Assembly (NCBI GenBank): GCA_900660155.1
Contig: CABFPE010000173.1
Coordinates: forward strand, 593,508 to 657,507
DNA: 64,000 nucleotides
Reading direction: 5' to 3'
DNA from: Hofstenia miamia
Taxonomy: Eukaryota; Xenacoelomorpha; Acoela; Hofsteniidae
The translations under genes were made by a program, and so were the position numbers. The notes beneath the pieces were generated by a model, which saw only the letters and a program-made list of their open reading frames with translations, was not told the origin of the DNA and ran no database searches. The number at the start of each line of letters is the position of its first letter. Position 1 is the first letter of the stretch. Shown here in pieces: positions 10,731-23,900 of the stretch.

Positions 10731-13595
10731 ATTGTACAACATTTGTGCCAAAATTTCCCGTCCAGCGAATGCACATTAGTCAAGGGTTTACACTAAATTT
10801 AGCCATATATCGAACCTATTCTTTATATAATTTAAGCACTGCACGACTACACCCCAAAAGAGATGTTCAATTTAAATGTTACGTTTGTCTTTGTAATAAA
10901 GTATAAAGAGAAAATATTTGCTTTTACGATAAAGGTGCCAGACATATCTTACCAAATTATAATGTTTGCAATTCAAGGTTTCGAATACGTAGGACTCTAG
11001 TTTTGTGTTTTGCGCATTCGTCGTAAATACCTGTTTGACGATTTAAATATTTTTACAATTCGTCGATTAATAAACAGAAAATCGTCGCTTCTGGATTTTG
11101 ACATTTCCCTTAATGTAAATAACTAATTAGAAGCCGCCTACCTATCTTTAGAAATAAATAATTGTTAACGTAATTATATTTTATTCCATTTTGCTGTTTT
11201 AAAATTGTGCTGATTTTTGTGAAAATGATGGATGACCGTGAATAGGGACCACATACGTAAAACTACTGGGAGTTACCAATTTAGGTGTTAAAATTATATA
11301 AATAATTAAAATTACAGGCGTCTGGTCACGGTTTGTGAAGAGAATCCAGGCGCTTTGTCCTATTCAAAAATATAAGTATTTTTCTATATTTTTCTTAAAT
11401 AATAATAATAATTTTCCACATTTACAAACAAATGTCTCCAAGCCTATTTTAAAATTTGAAAATCTTGGGGCATGGGTAGGTCTATTGGGGAACATATATT
11501 AATGCAATTTTGAAAATTTCTATTAAAGCTTATTGCTGTGGCAGAGATTGTTGAATAGATTGACAAACCCATTGAGGCGTGCCCTGCGCAAAGTCAGTTG
11601 TCGCGCAACGGCAGGCCTCAATGGGGCAAGGCAGACCAGTGCTCGGATTTAGAGCAAAAAAGAAAGGGGAGACTCTCTTCTATTATGTGGCGCTTTCAGA
11701 TTCAGCACACCATTAATAGTTTTTGAGCTATAAGAGTTTAAAATTTTTCTATAGGATCATAAATTTTTTTAAATATCCCCAGGCAGCTTAAGGTTAATTG
11801 AATAATTTCAAATACAACTGATTCACGAATATATAACAAAATTATAATATGATCTTAAATGACAATAAGAAAATATTCTTATAAATTTTTCTTTAAATAC
11901 ACAGTCACCTTTAAGGTTTAAGATTCTGATCCTCTGAATTATATTCTCAAAGGTACTTTCACATGTTTAATATAGGGGCAAAATCTGAAATTTTAGTACC
12001 CAAAAACCTGAATTGATTTAGGGCATCACTCTCAGTAGAAATCAAAGGCATTTTTTTTCAAAACTATGAAAAAGTTTTTTTTGTTGCTCAGTGCTATTGA
12101 AACTTACAATGATTTGAAAACTCCAATTTTTTAATATGTTTTGATTTTGTCATTGTGCAACTGCTATTAATTTCAAGAATTTTTTTATAAGATATTTTAG
12201 GGTATGACATATTTCTGGATTATTGGAAAACATTATAGATTGAACTTTGTCCACATTTACTCAACTTATTATTCTAAAGCATATAACACACTTTGTAAAT
12301 GATATGTTGAATTTATTCAAAGGGAAAACACCTAATTTACGTATTACTGCGTACTTTTTTTTAAAGTCGTCCTATTCTTTGTAAAAATCCGATGTTAATT
12401 ATTACAAATCTATACTAAAAAATAGAGCAGCTTTACTAAGAAGTCCCCAATATATAATTAAATTACTTTGATTTCGGTTTAGTACTAAATTATTCGTATT
12501 AATGACAAAAATTGGATTAAGAAAACACTGCAAACCATATTTTTATGAATGACTAATTCAAAATTTATATTCTGAGTATGATTCGACTATATTTTACAAA
12601 TTCCTTAAATCTCTATTGACATCAAACATTTCACTTTCGGACCTGCTTTATTCATTCTTAAGTCGTAGAATATTTCTATAAATATTTTACCTGATATGGA
12701 CTACTGTAGTTCCAAAGCAATAAGTTCTCTAAAGTAATATAATTTGAACATAGGAAAAAGCAGAAGAAAACATCATTTATTACTTCTTACAAACTTAAGC
12801 TATACTATGTATCAATATCTAGTAACAGCCAATCAAATTTGAGGTACATTCTACTCTTATTCCTTATTATATCACATAATTTTTTTGTAGCAGTATTTCC
12901 TATCCTAGTTTTCACCGAGCAGCCTCTAATATTTGGAATTATTTAGAAAATGAGAAAAGAATAGAAAAAAATTACAAAAAATTTAGAAAAAAATTAAAAA
13001 TCATACTTTTAAATCGACAAAATACAATCGGAGACACAAACATGCTAAACACATTTACAGGTTTTTTACACTGAGCTCACCACACACATAGACACACACA
13101 CACATTTATTCTATATATATTTTATTATTATTTTGTAAATACATGTATTTGTAGTTTGTAGCTTTTTTACTGCCATTTATTTACTGCAATAAGTTTGCTT
13201 TGACTTTTATAATTCACACTGTAAAGCTTGACAAAGTGCTTGTATTTCTTACTCTGTAAAGTATATATAAACTTTCCCAATCTGGCCTCAAATCAAATGG
13301 GATTTCGCTGAAAATTTGTGAGAAGTATGATACTAGCATCATACAATTCCTCTAAAAATATTGTAGTGTTACACTCTTAAAATAAAACTATTTCATAGGA
13401 CAAAGCACCAGTAATTCTAAAGCGGATGTCCGAGGTAAACTGACTATGTTGAGTGCTCTTTGGCATGACGCAAAATGAACTCATGCCCCGGCACATGCTC
13501 CGAGAGTAATTATCTTGCAATTATCTTGCGCGGTAACAGATGCTACGCAGAGTGCATTTAACTTTTTGATCCAGCGCAAAAACTCATTCGCTTAA
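10731..13595. other. AT-rich stretch holding one dispersed repeat
   Basis: Around 11571-11770 is a repeat beginning CCCATTGAGGCGTGCCCTG, with GCAAAGTCAG, TTCAGATTCAGCACA and GAGCTATAAGAGTTTAAAA. A shorter relative lies at about 56129-56225. The rest shows no exon, RNA gene or element ends. Confidence 0.45.
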
Positions 13596-13804
13596 CCCAT
13601 TCGGTCCTAATGGGACATATACGTCCCAAGAACATTTTCCAATTTATAATATTGCTGGGATATATTTGTCCCATGGGCGAAAAGCCCATGTACCTATTAT
13701 AAAAATTTTCAATTTTGCTTATTGTAGTTAAGGAGTGTCATAATAAGTGGGAGATATCAAAAAAATGATTGAAAGTTAATTGTGCAAAAGTGGGATCGAA
13801 AGGG
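13596..13804. mobile_element. piggyBac-like MITE with TTAA target duplication
   Basis: TTAA at 13592-13595 and at 13805-13808 flanks a 209-bp block with termini CCCATTCGGTCC and GGATCGAAAGGG, which pair as inverted repeats at 10 of 12 positions. TTAA duplication with CCC...GGG ends is the piggyBac signature. The inside contains short palindromes (GGGACATATACGTCCC, CCCATGGGC) and no coding frame. Confidence 0.75.
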
Positions 13805-16800
13805 TTAATAGTAATAAATTCAATACTAGCAATTAATTTAATTTTAATGGATTCATAAATATTTATGCTTAATACAATTTAGCTCAATTTTTCGTACCCA
13901 GTACATTCTCTGTTTGTCAGCCGATGCCCAGAAAATTTCACTAGTATATTTCATACATTTAACAATGTTATAAGCTATTGTTAGGTTCTGGATACAATAG
14001 TTAAAATGAGTAATTTCGCTTTAAATCCTTTGATAAGCTTGATAGTGATTGGTTGACACATGAACAGAAGGAGATCTTTATCTATTCCTAGGATCTATGT
14101 CACATGACTTAGTTGGATAGAGTATATGCTCAGAAAATGACAGATTATATAGACGCCAACTATCTTTAGTTTTAAGTAAGGGTTAGTAAATTCGTTAGGT
14201 CTTGTTAGTGGAAGCGGATTTATCTATTGATCTGCTCATAGCAATTTTAGACATGATTGAATCTATGAATTTTTAAAAATTGATGTATAACCCAACAAGC
14301 AAGAAATGTTGCCTAAATGTTCCAGAAATATATCTGGAGTGTAGTAAATGGCGATAGTGGGAATGTTCCAGGAATGTTGTCCTTGTGTGACAGAAAATGT
14401 TTCGAGAATTTTTCAGAAAATGAGCAACATTTTATTTACAAAGATTTCAAAAACTAGATGCAAGTAGTAGCAATAATTTTTTAGGATGACTGTACTCATT
14501 CAAATTATGAATTATTTTTCAGTTGCTCACAATTGCTATACTTTATATATTTTCTTGCTCCATCAGGTGTTGCTCTGAAATTCTTTATACATAATGATAC
14601 TTATAATTATCAATAGTGACTGTAATTATAGTTAGCAAAAATGCAAATTTTTGTAATCTTAAATATACTAGTATTTTACTACCAAAGTGTAAGGATATAT
14701 TGGAACATTTTTTGAATATTCCATTGTTGCATGGGAAGTGTGTAATGAACTAAAACTATGATTAGCTATGTGCTTTTCATAAAAATTTTGATTCCTGATT
14801 TTAAAGTTGATACAAGATGATTTGGTGCACGAGCCAATATTTTTAATTTTAACCAAAAAAATTTTTGGAAAATATGAAATTTCTAAATATGCCTGCTACA
14901 ACCTTGAAGCCTGCATCAATGAACTTTCAAAGGAGTACTTCCGAAATTCAAGGTAAAGTACCTTCAAAGGCAGTAGAATAGTGAACCAGATTAAGTAAGT
15001 TAAAGCGTTTATTACAAATACGAAATCGCTATTAGATGAAGGATATTATTACAACTTGTGATGTATACAATTCCTTGGAATACAATACGGTACAGCTTAC
15101 TCATCCAGCGTTCAGATGCGAAGCAGCTCGACGCATGACTGCTCAAAGTACTTAAGCAATTAAGTTCGATAGATGTCTGAAAAGTAAGATAACTGATTAG
15201 AACGCGTTATCCCTTGAATGATTTTTGTATTACATTGTCATTGTCTGAATTGCCACTAATTTATTGTTTTACTATAACATTGTAAATAGTGACGTAAGCC
15301 AGGTTGACTTTGCTACACATAATTTCCTTTTATTCAACTATCTTGTAATCACGATGCATAACGGTTTTGGTTGCATTTAAGAGTATTCCTGGACGTTATA
15401 TATTCCATTTTTTGACAATGCAACGACTGATTTTTCTTAAGCAGCTGCGACAAATTTGATGAGGATTTTCTTTGGGATTTAATGCTAAAATCAATTTTCA
15501 AATTTTGGTAAATTCGGCGGTTCTGACAGTAGACGACAGACCAGATATATCTTATTCACTATATATGTTGTTTCTGCTATATGCAGAATCAGTTAAGTCA
15601 AAAAATGGACAAAGTTGATATAAATACAAAAATTTGTCAGTATAAAAATGTTGTCTGATCTCTGATCATCCCAATAACTAAGAGAATGAAATATTCAATA
15701 GAAACAAAAGATAAATGAGATATCAATATAAGAATAATAAATACAGTATATTTCAAGAAATATCTGTAGCTCAACTATTTACAAACAAGTTTTGCCCATT
15801 GATGTCCTCATATACTTCTAGAAAACTAAATTTTTTAATAAATTTTGTTGAAAAAATTTTCATATTGATAATTTTTGAATTATTGAATAACAGTCGGTTG
15901 AAACATAGCATTACCTCCACGACATGTTTCCATTAATACAATACCATTGAAACTATAAAAATTTAGATTGGCAAAATTGGTTTCTTTAAATTTTTTAATA
16001 TCACATTAGTAAAAATTTTTAAACATTTTATAGCCAGTTAAAAAATTAAATTTACATTATTGAGTATTAATAATTTTAATATATAAATCCTAATTTCAAA
16101 ATGTATGCAAAAATTGGTTTTGTATTTCCAAATTATATATTGCCTTTATAAAATGAATGGATTTAAGCATAATTCAAGTCCAAAAAATAGTCTTTCATCT
16201 ACTATTGCTATAAATAACTCTGTTAACGAAAACGTAGCAAAATAGCTGTTAAATAACTCGCTGAATTACAAATTAAGCACATAACATTCAAAAACAGGTA
16301 TTTACCAAATTTGCAATTTAAATATAATTGGGGAGAGGTGCAGAAGCTTTCATGAAAATAATGTATTAATATATTAATATTTTCTCTATTATTTATTGGT
16401 TTGAAATATTCGAACAAGTAAATCAGCTTTTCTCACTAAGGATTCAACCAAACTTTGCTTAAGTAATTGTCACTTTAATGATATATTGAAGATCAGGTTT
16501 ACTCACACAATGCGTGTACAATTTGTTTGAAATTATTGGATTGTTGCTGTTTGGCAAAAAACACATTAATGATCCAGGTCTTACATTTAATATATTTGTC
16601 GACATGCTAAACAAATTTTTCGAAAGTTCTCTATGCAAAATTTTGATTGAAATAATTCCTCAGCATTTCAAACATAAATGTTTTCTATGATGAATTTAGA
16701 GGCAAATGCTTGGACACTCTCTAAAAATACATCCACCCTAACAGCGAAAGAAGTTAATATTTCAGTGGTGCAGAAAACTTTACAAACCACATTAGAGAGA

Positions 16801-16895
16801 GAGTGCTTATAACAGTATATGACTGAACTTTTTATAACAATATTATTAATAACTATTTCTAGAGAACTGGGCATTCATGATTGTGGGGTTACTGA
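13805..16895. other. AT-rich stretch without recognised genes
   Basis: Short open frames only, none with recognisable motifs. No element borders found. Confidence 0.5.
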
Positions 16896-17515
16896 AGAGT
16901 AAAAAAACTAACTCAGTGGGTATAGCCACGATTCGGGTCCGGACCGTAACCCCTGGAAGTATGCCACTAAAGCCAGTTTGATCGTGAGAAACTTCTGGCG
17001 ACCCATGGTAAGCAGAGTGCTGATCTGTGTTCAGTCTGATCAGCTTTGGCCAACCAAGGCTACTAATGGTGGTAACTAAGAGAGCACCTGCTGGCTGCTA
17101 TGAAGATCCGAAATTATTTTGGAGTGTGCGGGCGTATTCACTGAATGCAAAGCATCTAGTGAATAAAAGTCTGCAGTTAAAAGACATGTTGGATTATAAC
17201 TACCTGTGACACAGCAAGGCTTCCTTACAGGAAAGGCAGAGCAAGTATTGGTCTTGCCCTATCTCATAGGCCTTGCATAACTGCCCCATGAGACTGGCAC
17301 CAGTAGCAGTCTCGCTAACAGTGTTTCCACTGCGTCGCTGCCTGTCTATCCGAAGAACTAAAACAGAAAGGTTTCTATCCCGTTACCACCCCCATATGCA
17401 CAAAGTACATATAGTGACACCTTCTTCTACCCTGGCTTTAACGTCTGATGTAGGTTCGGGATTCCATACACCGACGCGCCCATTGAGTGTTATTTATTAA
17501 TATCCAGGAACCACC
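16896..17515. repeat. GC-richer unclassified segment, probably a retroelement piece
   Basis: This 620-bp stretch is visibly richer in G and C than its surroundings, with abrupt edges near 16896 and 17515. Two short frames (17027-17209 and 17273-17500, +) show no motif I recognise. A B-box-like word, GATTCGGGTCC, occurs near 16930, but no convincing A-box precedes it, so a tRNA-derived SINE cannot be claimed. A LINE 5' fragment or an old exon cluster are alternatives. Confidence 0.35.
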
Positions 17516-19333
17516 ACGAAGAAGTACTCTCTAGTACGATTACGTGATTACTAAATTTGCCACTTGTTTTTAATTTATTCAGAAAAACACCTAGGTAGAA
17601 ACATATTTGCGTAAGCCAAGTTGTATTGGCCAGATGAACTAAAATGCTGCTGAAATTGTTCTATATCTAACGAAGGACTCATCCAGTGCATTTAAAATGA
17701 CATCCAACATTTAAAATCTGTGGATAATCTAAAGAATCCATGTATTTACAATTTTTGTATGCATATACCTATCAAATTGCTTTAATGAATTAAAATATTT
17801 ACATGTTATCCTTGATGTTATATATTCATGGCCTTTATGCTGCTTATATTAAAATCATATCAAACGAAAGGAATACTTGATGTTTGCAAACAATATAATT
17901 GTATATTCGCTCACCATTGACATAAACATAAGTTGGACAAAAGCTTTTGCTGAGTTACTTAGAAAAATATGACAAAGTTTCAACAAACTGGCCAAACTAT
18001 TTTTTAGCAGCAAATCAGTTTCACAAGCCCAACACAGATGCAGTGAATGTCATAGAACACACAAACAATAGGATAAAAAGTAAAATTTATATGTTTGTTT
18101 CAAATTGAATATAGGCTTTTCATTTTGTAGTTATATTGTATTTGATTGAAATTTCTAAGCTTAAACCTAGCAAACTCAGGCATAGAAAATATTTTTTTAG
18201 CAAGGATGATACAAATCAATCAAAATAAGATACTTCAAGGTCCGGATAAAATTTGGCCCCAAATGTTTGCCTCAACTCATATCCTATGTTGAGAATTGAA
18301 ACTTTATTATAATTATAGTGAAATTAGAATCTATGCCTGGAACCCCTGAAATTCCGTTACCATATAGAAAAAATTAGTTTCATCATTTTTGATGGAATTA
18401 TTATTTCAACTATGCCAATATTTGGTTATGAGATGGTGTACTAACCCTAAGGCAATATAACATTCATCATATGCGTATTTTGTAGTGGAACAGTACTGTA
18501 TGTTATGATGTATATGGTATATACATGTAAAAGTGATGTTAACGATGTGAAATTCCGCCGCCGAGTACTTTTTTGTTCATAGAGGAAAGAAAAATGAATT
18601 TCTCAAAAAAAATTCTTTGTCATTGATGAACCCACTAATGACTCACACATGACAAATTTCAATAAAAAAATAAGTAATTATTGAGTGAGTAACATCTATT
18701 TTAACAGTGAAAATGAAATTCCGCTTGAACAGCATGCTGGATTTAAACATCAACATAAATACGTTGTTTATAAATCTACAAGAAATTAAATCTGGAACCA
18801 ATTTGCAGACCATATTAATAAATTAGCGAAGTGGTGCGGTAATCTTGGATTTCTACAATTTCCAGATTTTAAGAAGGGCTGCCTCCATGATTCACAGATA
18901 CCGTAGGAACTGGTTTTTTGCAATTGCCAGTGAGTAATAAAGAGAAAACTTAAGAACTAAAATAGAAAATAACACTCTGTCAATTTGGTTTTTATAAAAT
19001 TGTATGCAAATAGAAGTTAAATAATGATCTCCAAACGTATTAGCAAGCAGTCAAAGGACGACTTTCTTAGCTACAATAATTATACGAAGCATTTTCACAA
19101 AAAACCATCAGTATAATCAGACTCCACTTGTTTCATATCTCAACCACCCCAATTTTTAGGGAAATTCAACACCCGACGATGGGAGATGTCTAAACTTCTG
19201 ACCATTAAAAATTGATTTGTGCAATAAATTTGATTGAAGCCAGTATAGGACCGATTTCGTTAGCAAAGTTTTCAGTGATGAAAAGTTATTGGATGTCACT
19301 TAATCCGACGTTTTCATTGAGTATTATTATGAA
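17516..19333. other. AT-rich stretch without recognised genes
   Basis: Nothing identifiable on either strand. Confidence 0.5.
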
Positions 19334-19694
19334 CAGACCTGACAACGAACCGAAATTTTTAAGCTCGGTTCTGCACGGCTCATTTTACATTTGATTACTT
19401 TCGGCTCGGCTCACCACGTAGAGGCTTTCAATGAGGCTAGTCTTAGCTAGATATTTTTTTAAAAAATATTGTGCTCACAGAATTTCTTACTTAGTTTTTT
19501 CTTTTATTTATTTAACACTTTAAAATAAGATTATATATAAAAATGCTGTTAAATGAAAAAATTAGAAAAATCTGCATATTCAAATTAAGAAACAAAACTA
19601 TATATTTGCTAGCTTTGGGCTAATTGTATATCAAATGCTGTGTTCAAGCTTGGCAGGACTCGGCTCGGCTCGGCTCGGCTCGTTGACAAGTCTG
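19334..19694 (-). mobile_element. hAT-like MITE, GAGCC-rich family, copy 2
   Basis: The left end CAGACCTGACAACGAACCGA and right end GGCTCGTTGACAAGTCTG are an inverted pair matching the family ends. Subterminal CTCGG/GGCTC words are repeated, most clearly GGCTCGGCTCGGCTCG just before the right end. Flanking 8-mers ATTATGAA and ATAATGCT agree at 5 of 8 positions, so the target duplication has decayed. At 361 bp it is the longest copy in the window. Confidence 0.75.
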
Positions 19695-21418
19695 ATAATG
19701 CTAATTTGTCAAAAAAACTTTAGATGGGATGCAGGCTGTAAGTTTGGTGTTTTAAGCTAATTAACGCTTTCAAATTTTGCTTCAATCTACCGGAATTACC
19801 CAATTACGAACAGCGTTAATTATTCAAGGCCTAATCACAATTATTAAGTTAACAGTCAATTAAAGTTAACAAATTACGAGAGAGTACTAACTTTTAAATA
19901 ATAACGCTACGTTTTAAACGAATTAAACAATCAGACGTATTACACTAATTTTGAAGATATAACACATTTTTAAAACTCTAAATAATTTACAAAACCTTAT
20001 TTCTGCTCGACTCTATGTTTTGGAAAGAGATGAGAGAGTAAACACTAAAGCAGAAGCATTTTGTAATAACAACTATTATATTTATAATTTATTGTTGTTA
20101 ATGCGTTAGTTATTATAGTGTAGTTATTATAATTTGTTGTAAACTTGTTGCAGTGACTTAATTATGTGAAATTTTTATATATTTCTCAATGATTTTGAGA
20201 AGAATTAAACGCAAAAATGAAAGAGGAGAGAATTCTGTGCCCAGTAATGTATTCCGACTTTAGATATAATGTACTGTAAGTTTGTGAGTTATTTCCGTTA
20301 TGCTAGCAGTGAAAATCACTGTATATATATCAAAAAAGTATATATGCTTGTTGCGTTCGCAAATTATTCTGGCAGGATGAGCATCTAAGCTGTGATAGAT
20401 TTGAATAACCATGAAAACAAGTATGAAAAAATTAACCTTAGAAATACATTTAGTAACTCTGTTGAGTACCTTTTAATTCTTCAGGGAATGGTTTTCTACT
20501 TAGCCACCATGTTCCCTGAATATAACACCGAAGGCTACCACAAGTTATTGTATAGTTATTATGTGGAATTTCTTATAATCGTAAAGATATGCATATGGAG
20601 GGCATCGATACTTTCCTAATAGCCCTTTTTGTTTAACATTCTATCCTTTATTTATTATAAGCCAATCGGTAAATTGACTACAGTGTTTGAAAGGAAGTCT
20701 GACTTTTCCTCTTAAAACTTTCAAAGTTTTGAAATTATCTGTGCATTTGGGTTTGAAATCCAGTTTTTTGAATGTTTTATGGAAACAATCCAGATCCAAG
20801 TCAATGCAAATATAAATATCATCAAATTATCAAGAATTATGGTGCTACTGATAAATGGATTACACACATTTTGCATATATACACATAATCATTAGTAGGA
20901 TGGCAAAAACCAAAACATAAAAAACGTACATTATTAACTGAATATATTTCTGGTATAATAGTGTACATATGAATTACTAAAATTATTAGTAAAACTTATT
21001 GTTTTCACAAAGCATTCAGTCGTTTGTCACAAATAAGCTTATTAAACTTAATTAAAATTCCGATGCATTTTATTTATTGTCCAATATTCAATTTTAACTT
21101 TCACAATCAATAAATTAATTACGTCATGTACTCATTATTTACTGAAGCTGAAGATAACAAAATTTTGAAAAAATCCTCTCATTAATTTTTTCAATTATAT
21201 GTCTACAATAGTGAAATCAAATATGGCAGACAATGAGGTGTCAGTCGAGAAAGAGGAAAGCCTATGATATTATCTCTAGTTTCATATCAATTTTCAATTT
21301 TTTCTTCTATCCATATTAATTAAACACAATTTTCTTTTAAATTATAATTTGCAGTTGGTATGCATCTGAGATACATAATATATTAAAAAATAATATATAT
21401 TTTCTGACGGGTGCATAC
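19695..21418. other. AT-rich stretch without recognised genes
   Basis: The frame at 20392-20619 (+) has no recognisable motif and ordinary AT-rich composition. No element borders seen. Confidence 0.5.
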
Positions 21419-21766
21419 CAGAATTGTCAACGAGATCGGCTCGGCTCGTTTAAATTTTGTGTAAGTTTGGCATGGCTCGCCATATAAAATCTTTGAATAA
21501 GGCTCGTTTTAGCTCGGTATTTTTTTAAAAATATTGTGCTCAAAGAATTTTTTACATAGCTCTTCCTATTATTTAATAAACATTTCTTAAGATTATAGGA
21601 AAGGCATACTGACTGCAAAAAATTAGAAAAATCTACATAATCAATTTAACAAGCAGAGCTAAAAACTTGCTTTGCCTAAAATAGGCTAGTTTTGGGCTGT
21701 TGTATATTATATACTGTGCTCAAGCTCCGCTCGGCTCGTTAGAAGCTCGGCTCGTTGACAAGTCTT
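21419..21766 (-). mobile_element. hAT-like MITE, GAGCC-rich family, copy 3, intact target duplication
   Basis: Termini are CAGAATTGTCAACGAG and GGCTCGTTGACAAGTCT. The 8-mer GTGCATAC stands directly before (21411-21418) and after (21767-21774) the element, a perfect hAT-type duplication. The interior resembles copies 2 and 4, including ATTTTTTTACATAGCTCTTCC-like and AATTAGAAAAATCTACATAA stretches. Confidence 0.88.
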
Positions 21767-23534
21767 GTGCATACTAGAAATCCACTCATATTTAAATATT
21801 CGAAAGCATCATATTAATTTTAACGATAGAGTTAAATATGTAAAACTTTAGTCATGTTAAACACATTTTCCAATGAAGAAATCAATTACGAGGTATCAGC
21901 TTTCGAAGGATTTTAGGACAAAGTTTCTATTTTTTAAAGTGCAGTTTCATAATAAACTATGGTGTAAAAAAATTGGTTCACAAAAGTTAATTAAAAAAAT
22001 TTAGAGAAAAATAAGAAAATTTTAAAGAATTGTGAATTCGTATCTTTATCAATGATATTCATTATCTATCAAACGCTGACTTTGTATATATGTTCTCACT
22101 GGCTAAATAAGAGCACATCCAATTTAATTAATGGAAAGGTCTTCGCAATAGTGCTATTACTCGTAGACTTTGCACAATGAACTTGAGCACTTTAGTTTTT
22201 CATATGCCCAAGACAAAGATTAAAAGTACTACTGACATTGATAAACGGTGTGTACTTTCATTTACAAGAACTGCTATTTTACTTTAACAATAAATCATTG
22301 ATCAGTAAAAAACTCTTAAATTAAGTAAAACCTTTTAAAAAACAAACTATGGAGTCTATCAGACATAAATTCGTACAAATTCATGTATGTATGTGTATAT
22401 AATAATTTAAATTCATATATATATATATATATTAGCATCGCTAGGGTGCACGGAAGTCCACTGAGTGAGAAAACGCGCCTAAATATTTCTCTATTTACAA
22501 CCGAATTCGTCTCATATATACAGTAAATCTTGACAATATGTACAAATAACTGGTTAAACTAGTAAACACGAAAACAGTGAACTGGACGATACCAGGAAAC
22601 CGGTACCTGCCGCCACAATATATATAAGCAATTGCATTTTATATATATATGTGTGTAACCTAAATTCATCTATATATGTTTATATATAAATATTATATAT
22701 TTTTTTCTAGCCAAATTAACGTTTTTAATACTGTACCCTTGAATTATTCAAATTTGGATAAGCTTTTATTTCAATTTGATATATTGTATAGAACTATTCA
22801 GTATTACAAATTCGCAGATTTACATAATTATTGGATTTGTTTAGGCTTAGTCTTACACTCACATGCAACATGAAGTTACACAGGTTCCCAATGGATAGCC
22901 AGGAATGCGGAATCAAGTTGGAGAGCTGTAAGATTCAAAAAATTATATTATATTTTAAATATATATATATATATATATAATGTAATTATTGCTACATTTT
23001 GATGATACCATTCCAGACAACCAGTTAAATCACAAAGTTTCTCTATCAACAAACTCAAATAAAAAATACGGCATTGTTCGTGCGTTTTGAAATATAGTCT
23101 GACTTTGTTAAAATATTTATCCAAGCTTCATTGAAGATATAATTATATGGTTATACGCTTATTAATTACAACAAGAACAATGGTGACATAACAATTTACA
23201 AAAAAATTCAAATATTATTCATCGCGAAAATGTAGATTTCGATATTAATTCTGAAATTGCTCTTTCAATTAGATGATGAATTCCCGATTTAGATTTTCAT
23301 TAACCCTGTTCAAGTAGGATGATTATGAATAAGTAGCTCAAATTTCTGTAAATAACCCTGCATTTTCATAGATATCAGTGTACTATGAACGACATTTATT
23401 AAAACTATACTAGAGAGGTTGAAATATTTGTATGATTTTTATAATAACTCATCTACGTTTCCATTCCCTGTTGCTTCATGTATCAAATAGTAGAGAAAAT
23501 GAAATGTAATTATAGATGTGCTATAAACATTCAA

Positions 23535-23535
<1 letters not shown>
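21767..23535. other. AT-rich stretch with short (TA)n arrays
   Basis: (TA)n tracts lie at about 22415-22432, 22622-22650 and 22958-22979. No exon or RNA gene recognised. Confidence 0.45.
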
Positions 23536-23566
<31 letters not shown>

Positions 23567-23900
23567 CGCAAATCTGTGGCCAAAATAATAGATCAACCAC
23601 AGTTTTTTCATGAAATTGGTGATATAAGAATGACAACAACAATTTATTACTCGTAGCACACTTAATACATTATTAAAGTAAAATGAGAATCATAAAGTCA
23701 ACATTTACTCAATAATTATTAGGATAACCCTTCTGATAAATGATAGTCAATTTCATTATTCGATAATCTGCAGATGTTGATTTGTGAGATGCACCACAAT
23801 TCTGTCTAAAAAGCTCATTGTGTAGAGAGTTTTGTACAGCATGGCGAGATATTTTCAATATATATATATATATATAATTATATATGTATATATGTATATA

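Noticed and set aside
16896-17515. tRNA-derived SINE
   Set aside because: Only a B-box-like word was found, with no A-box, tRNA fold or A-rich tail.
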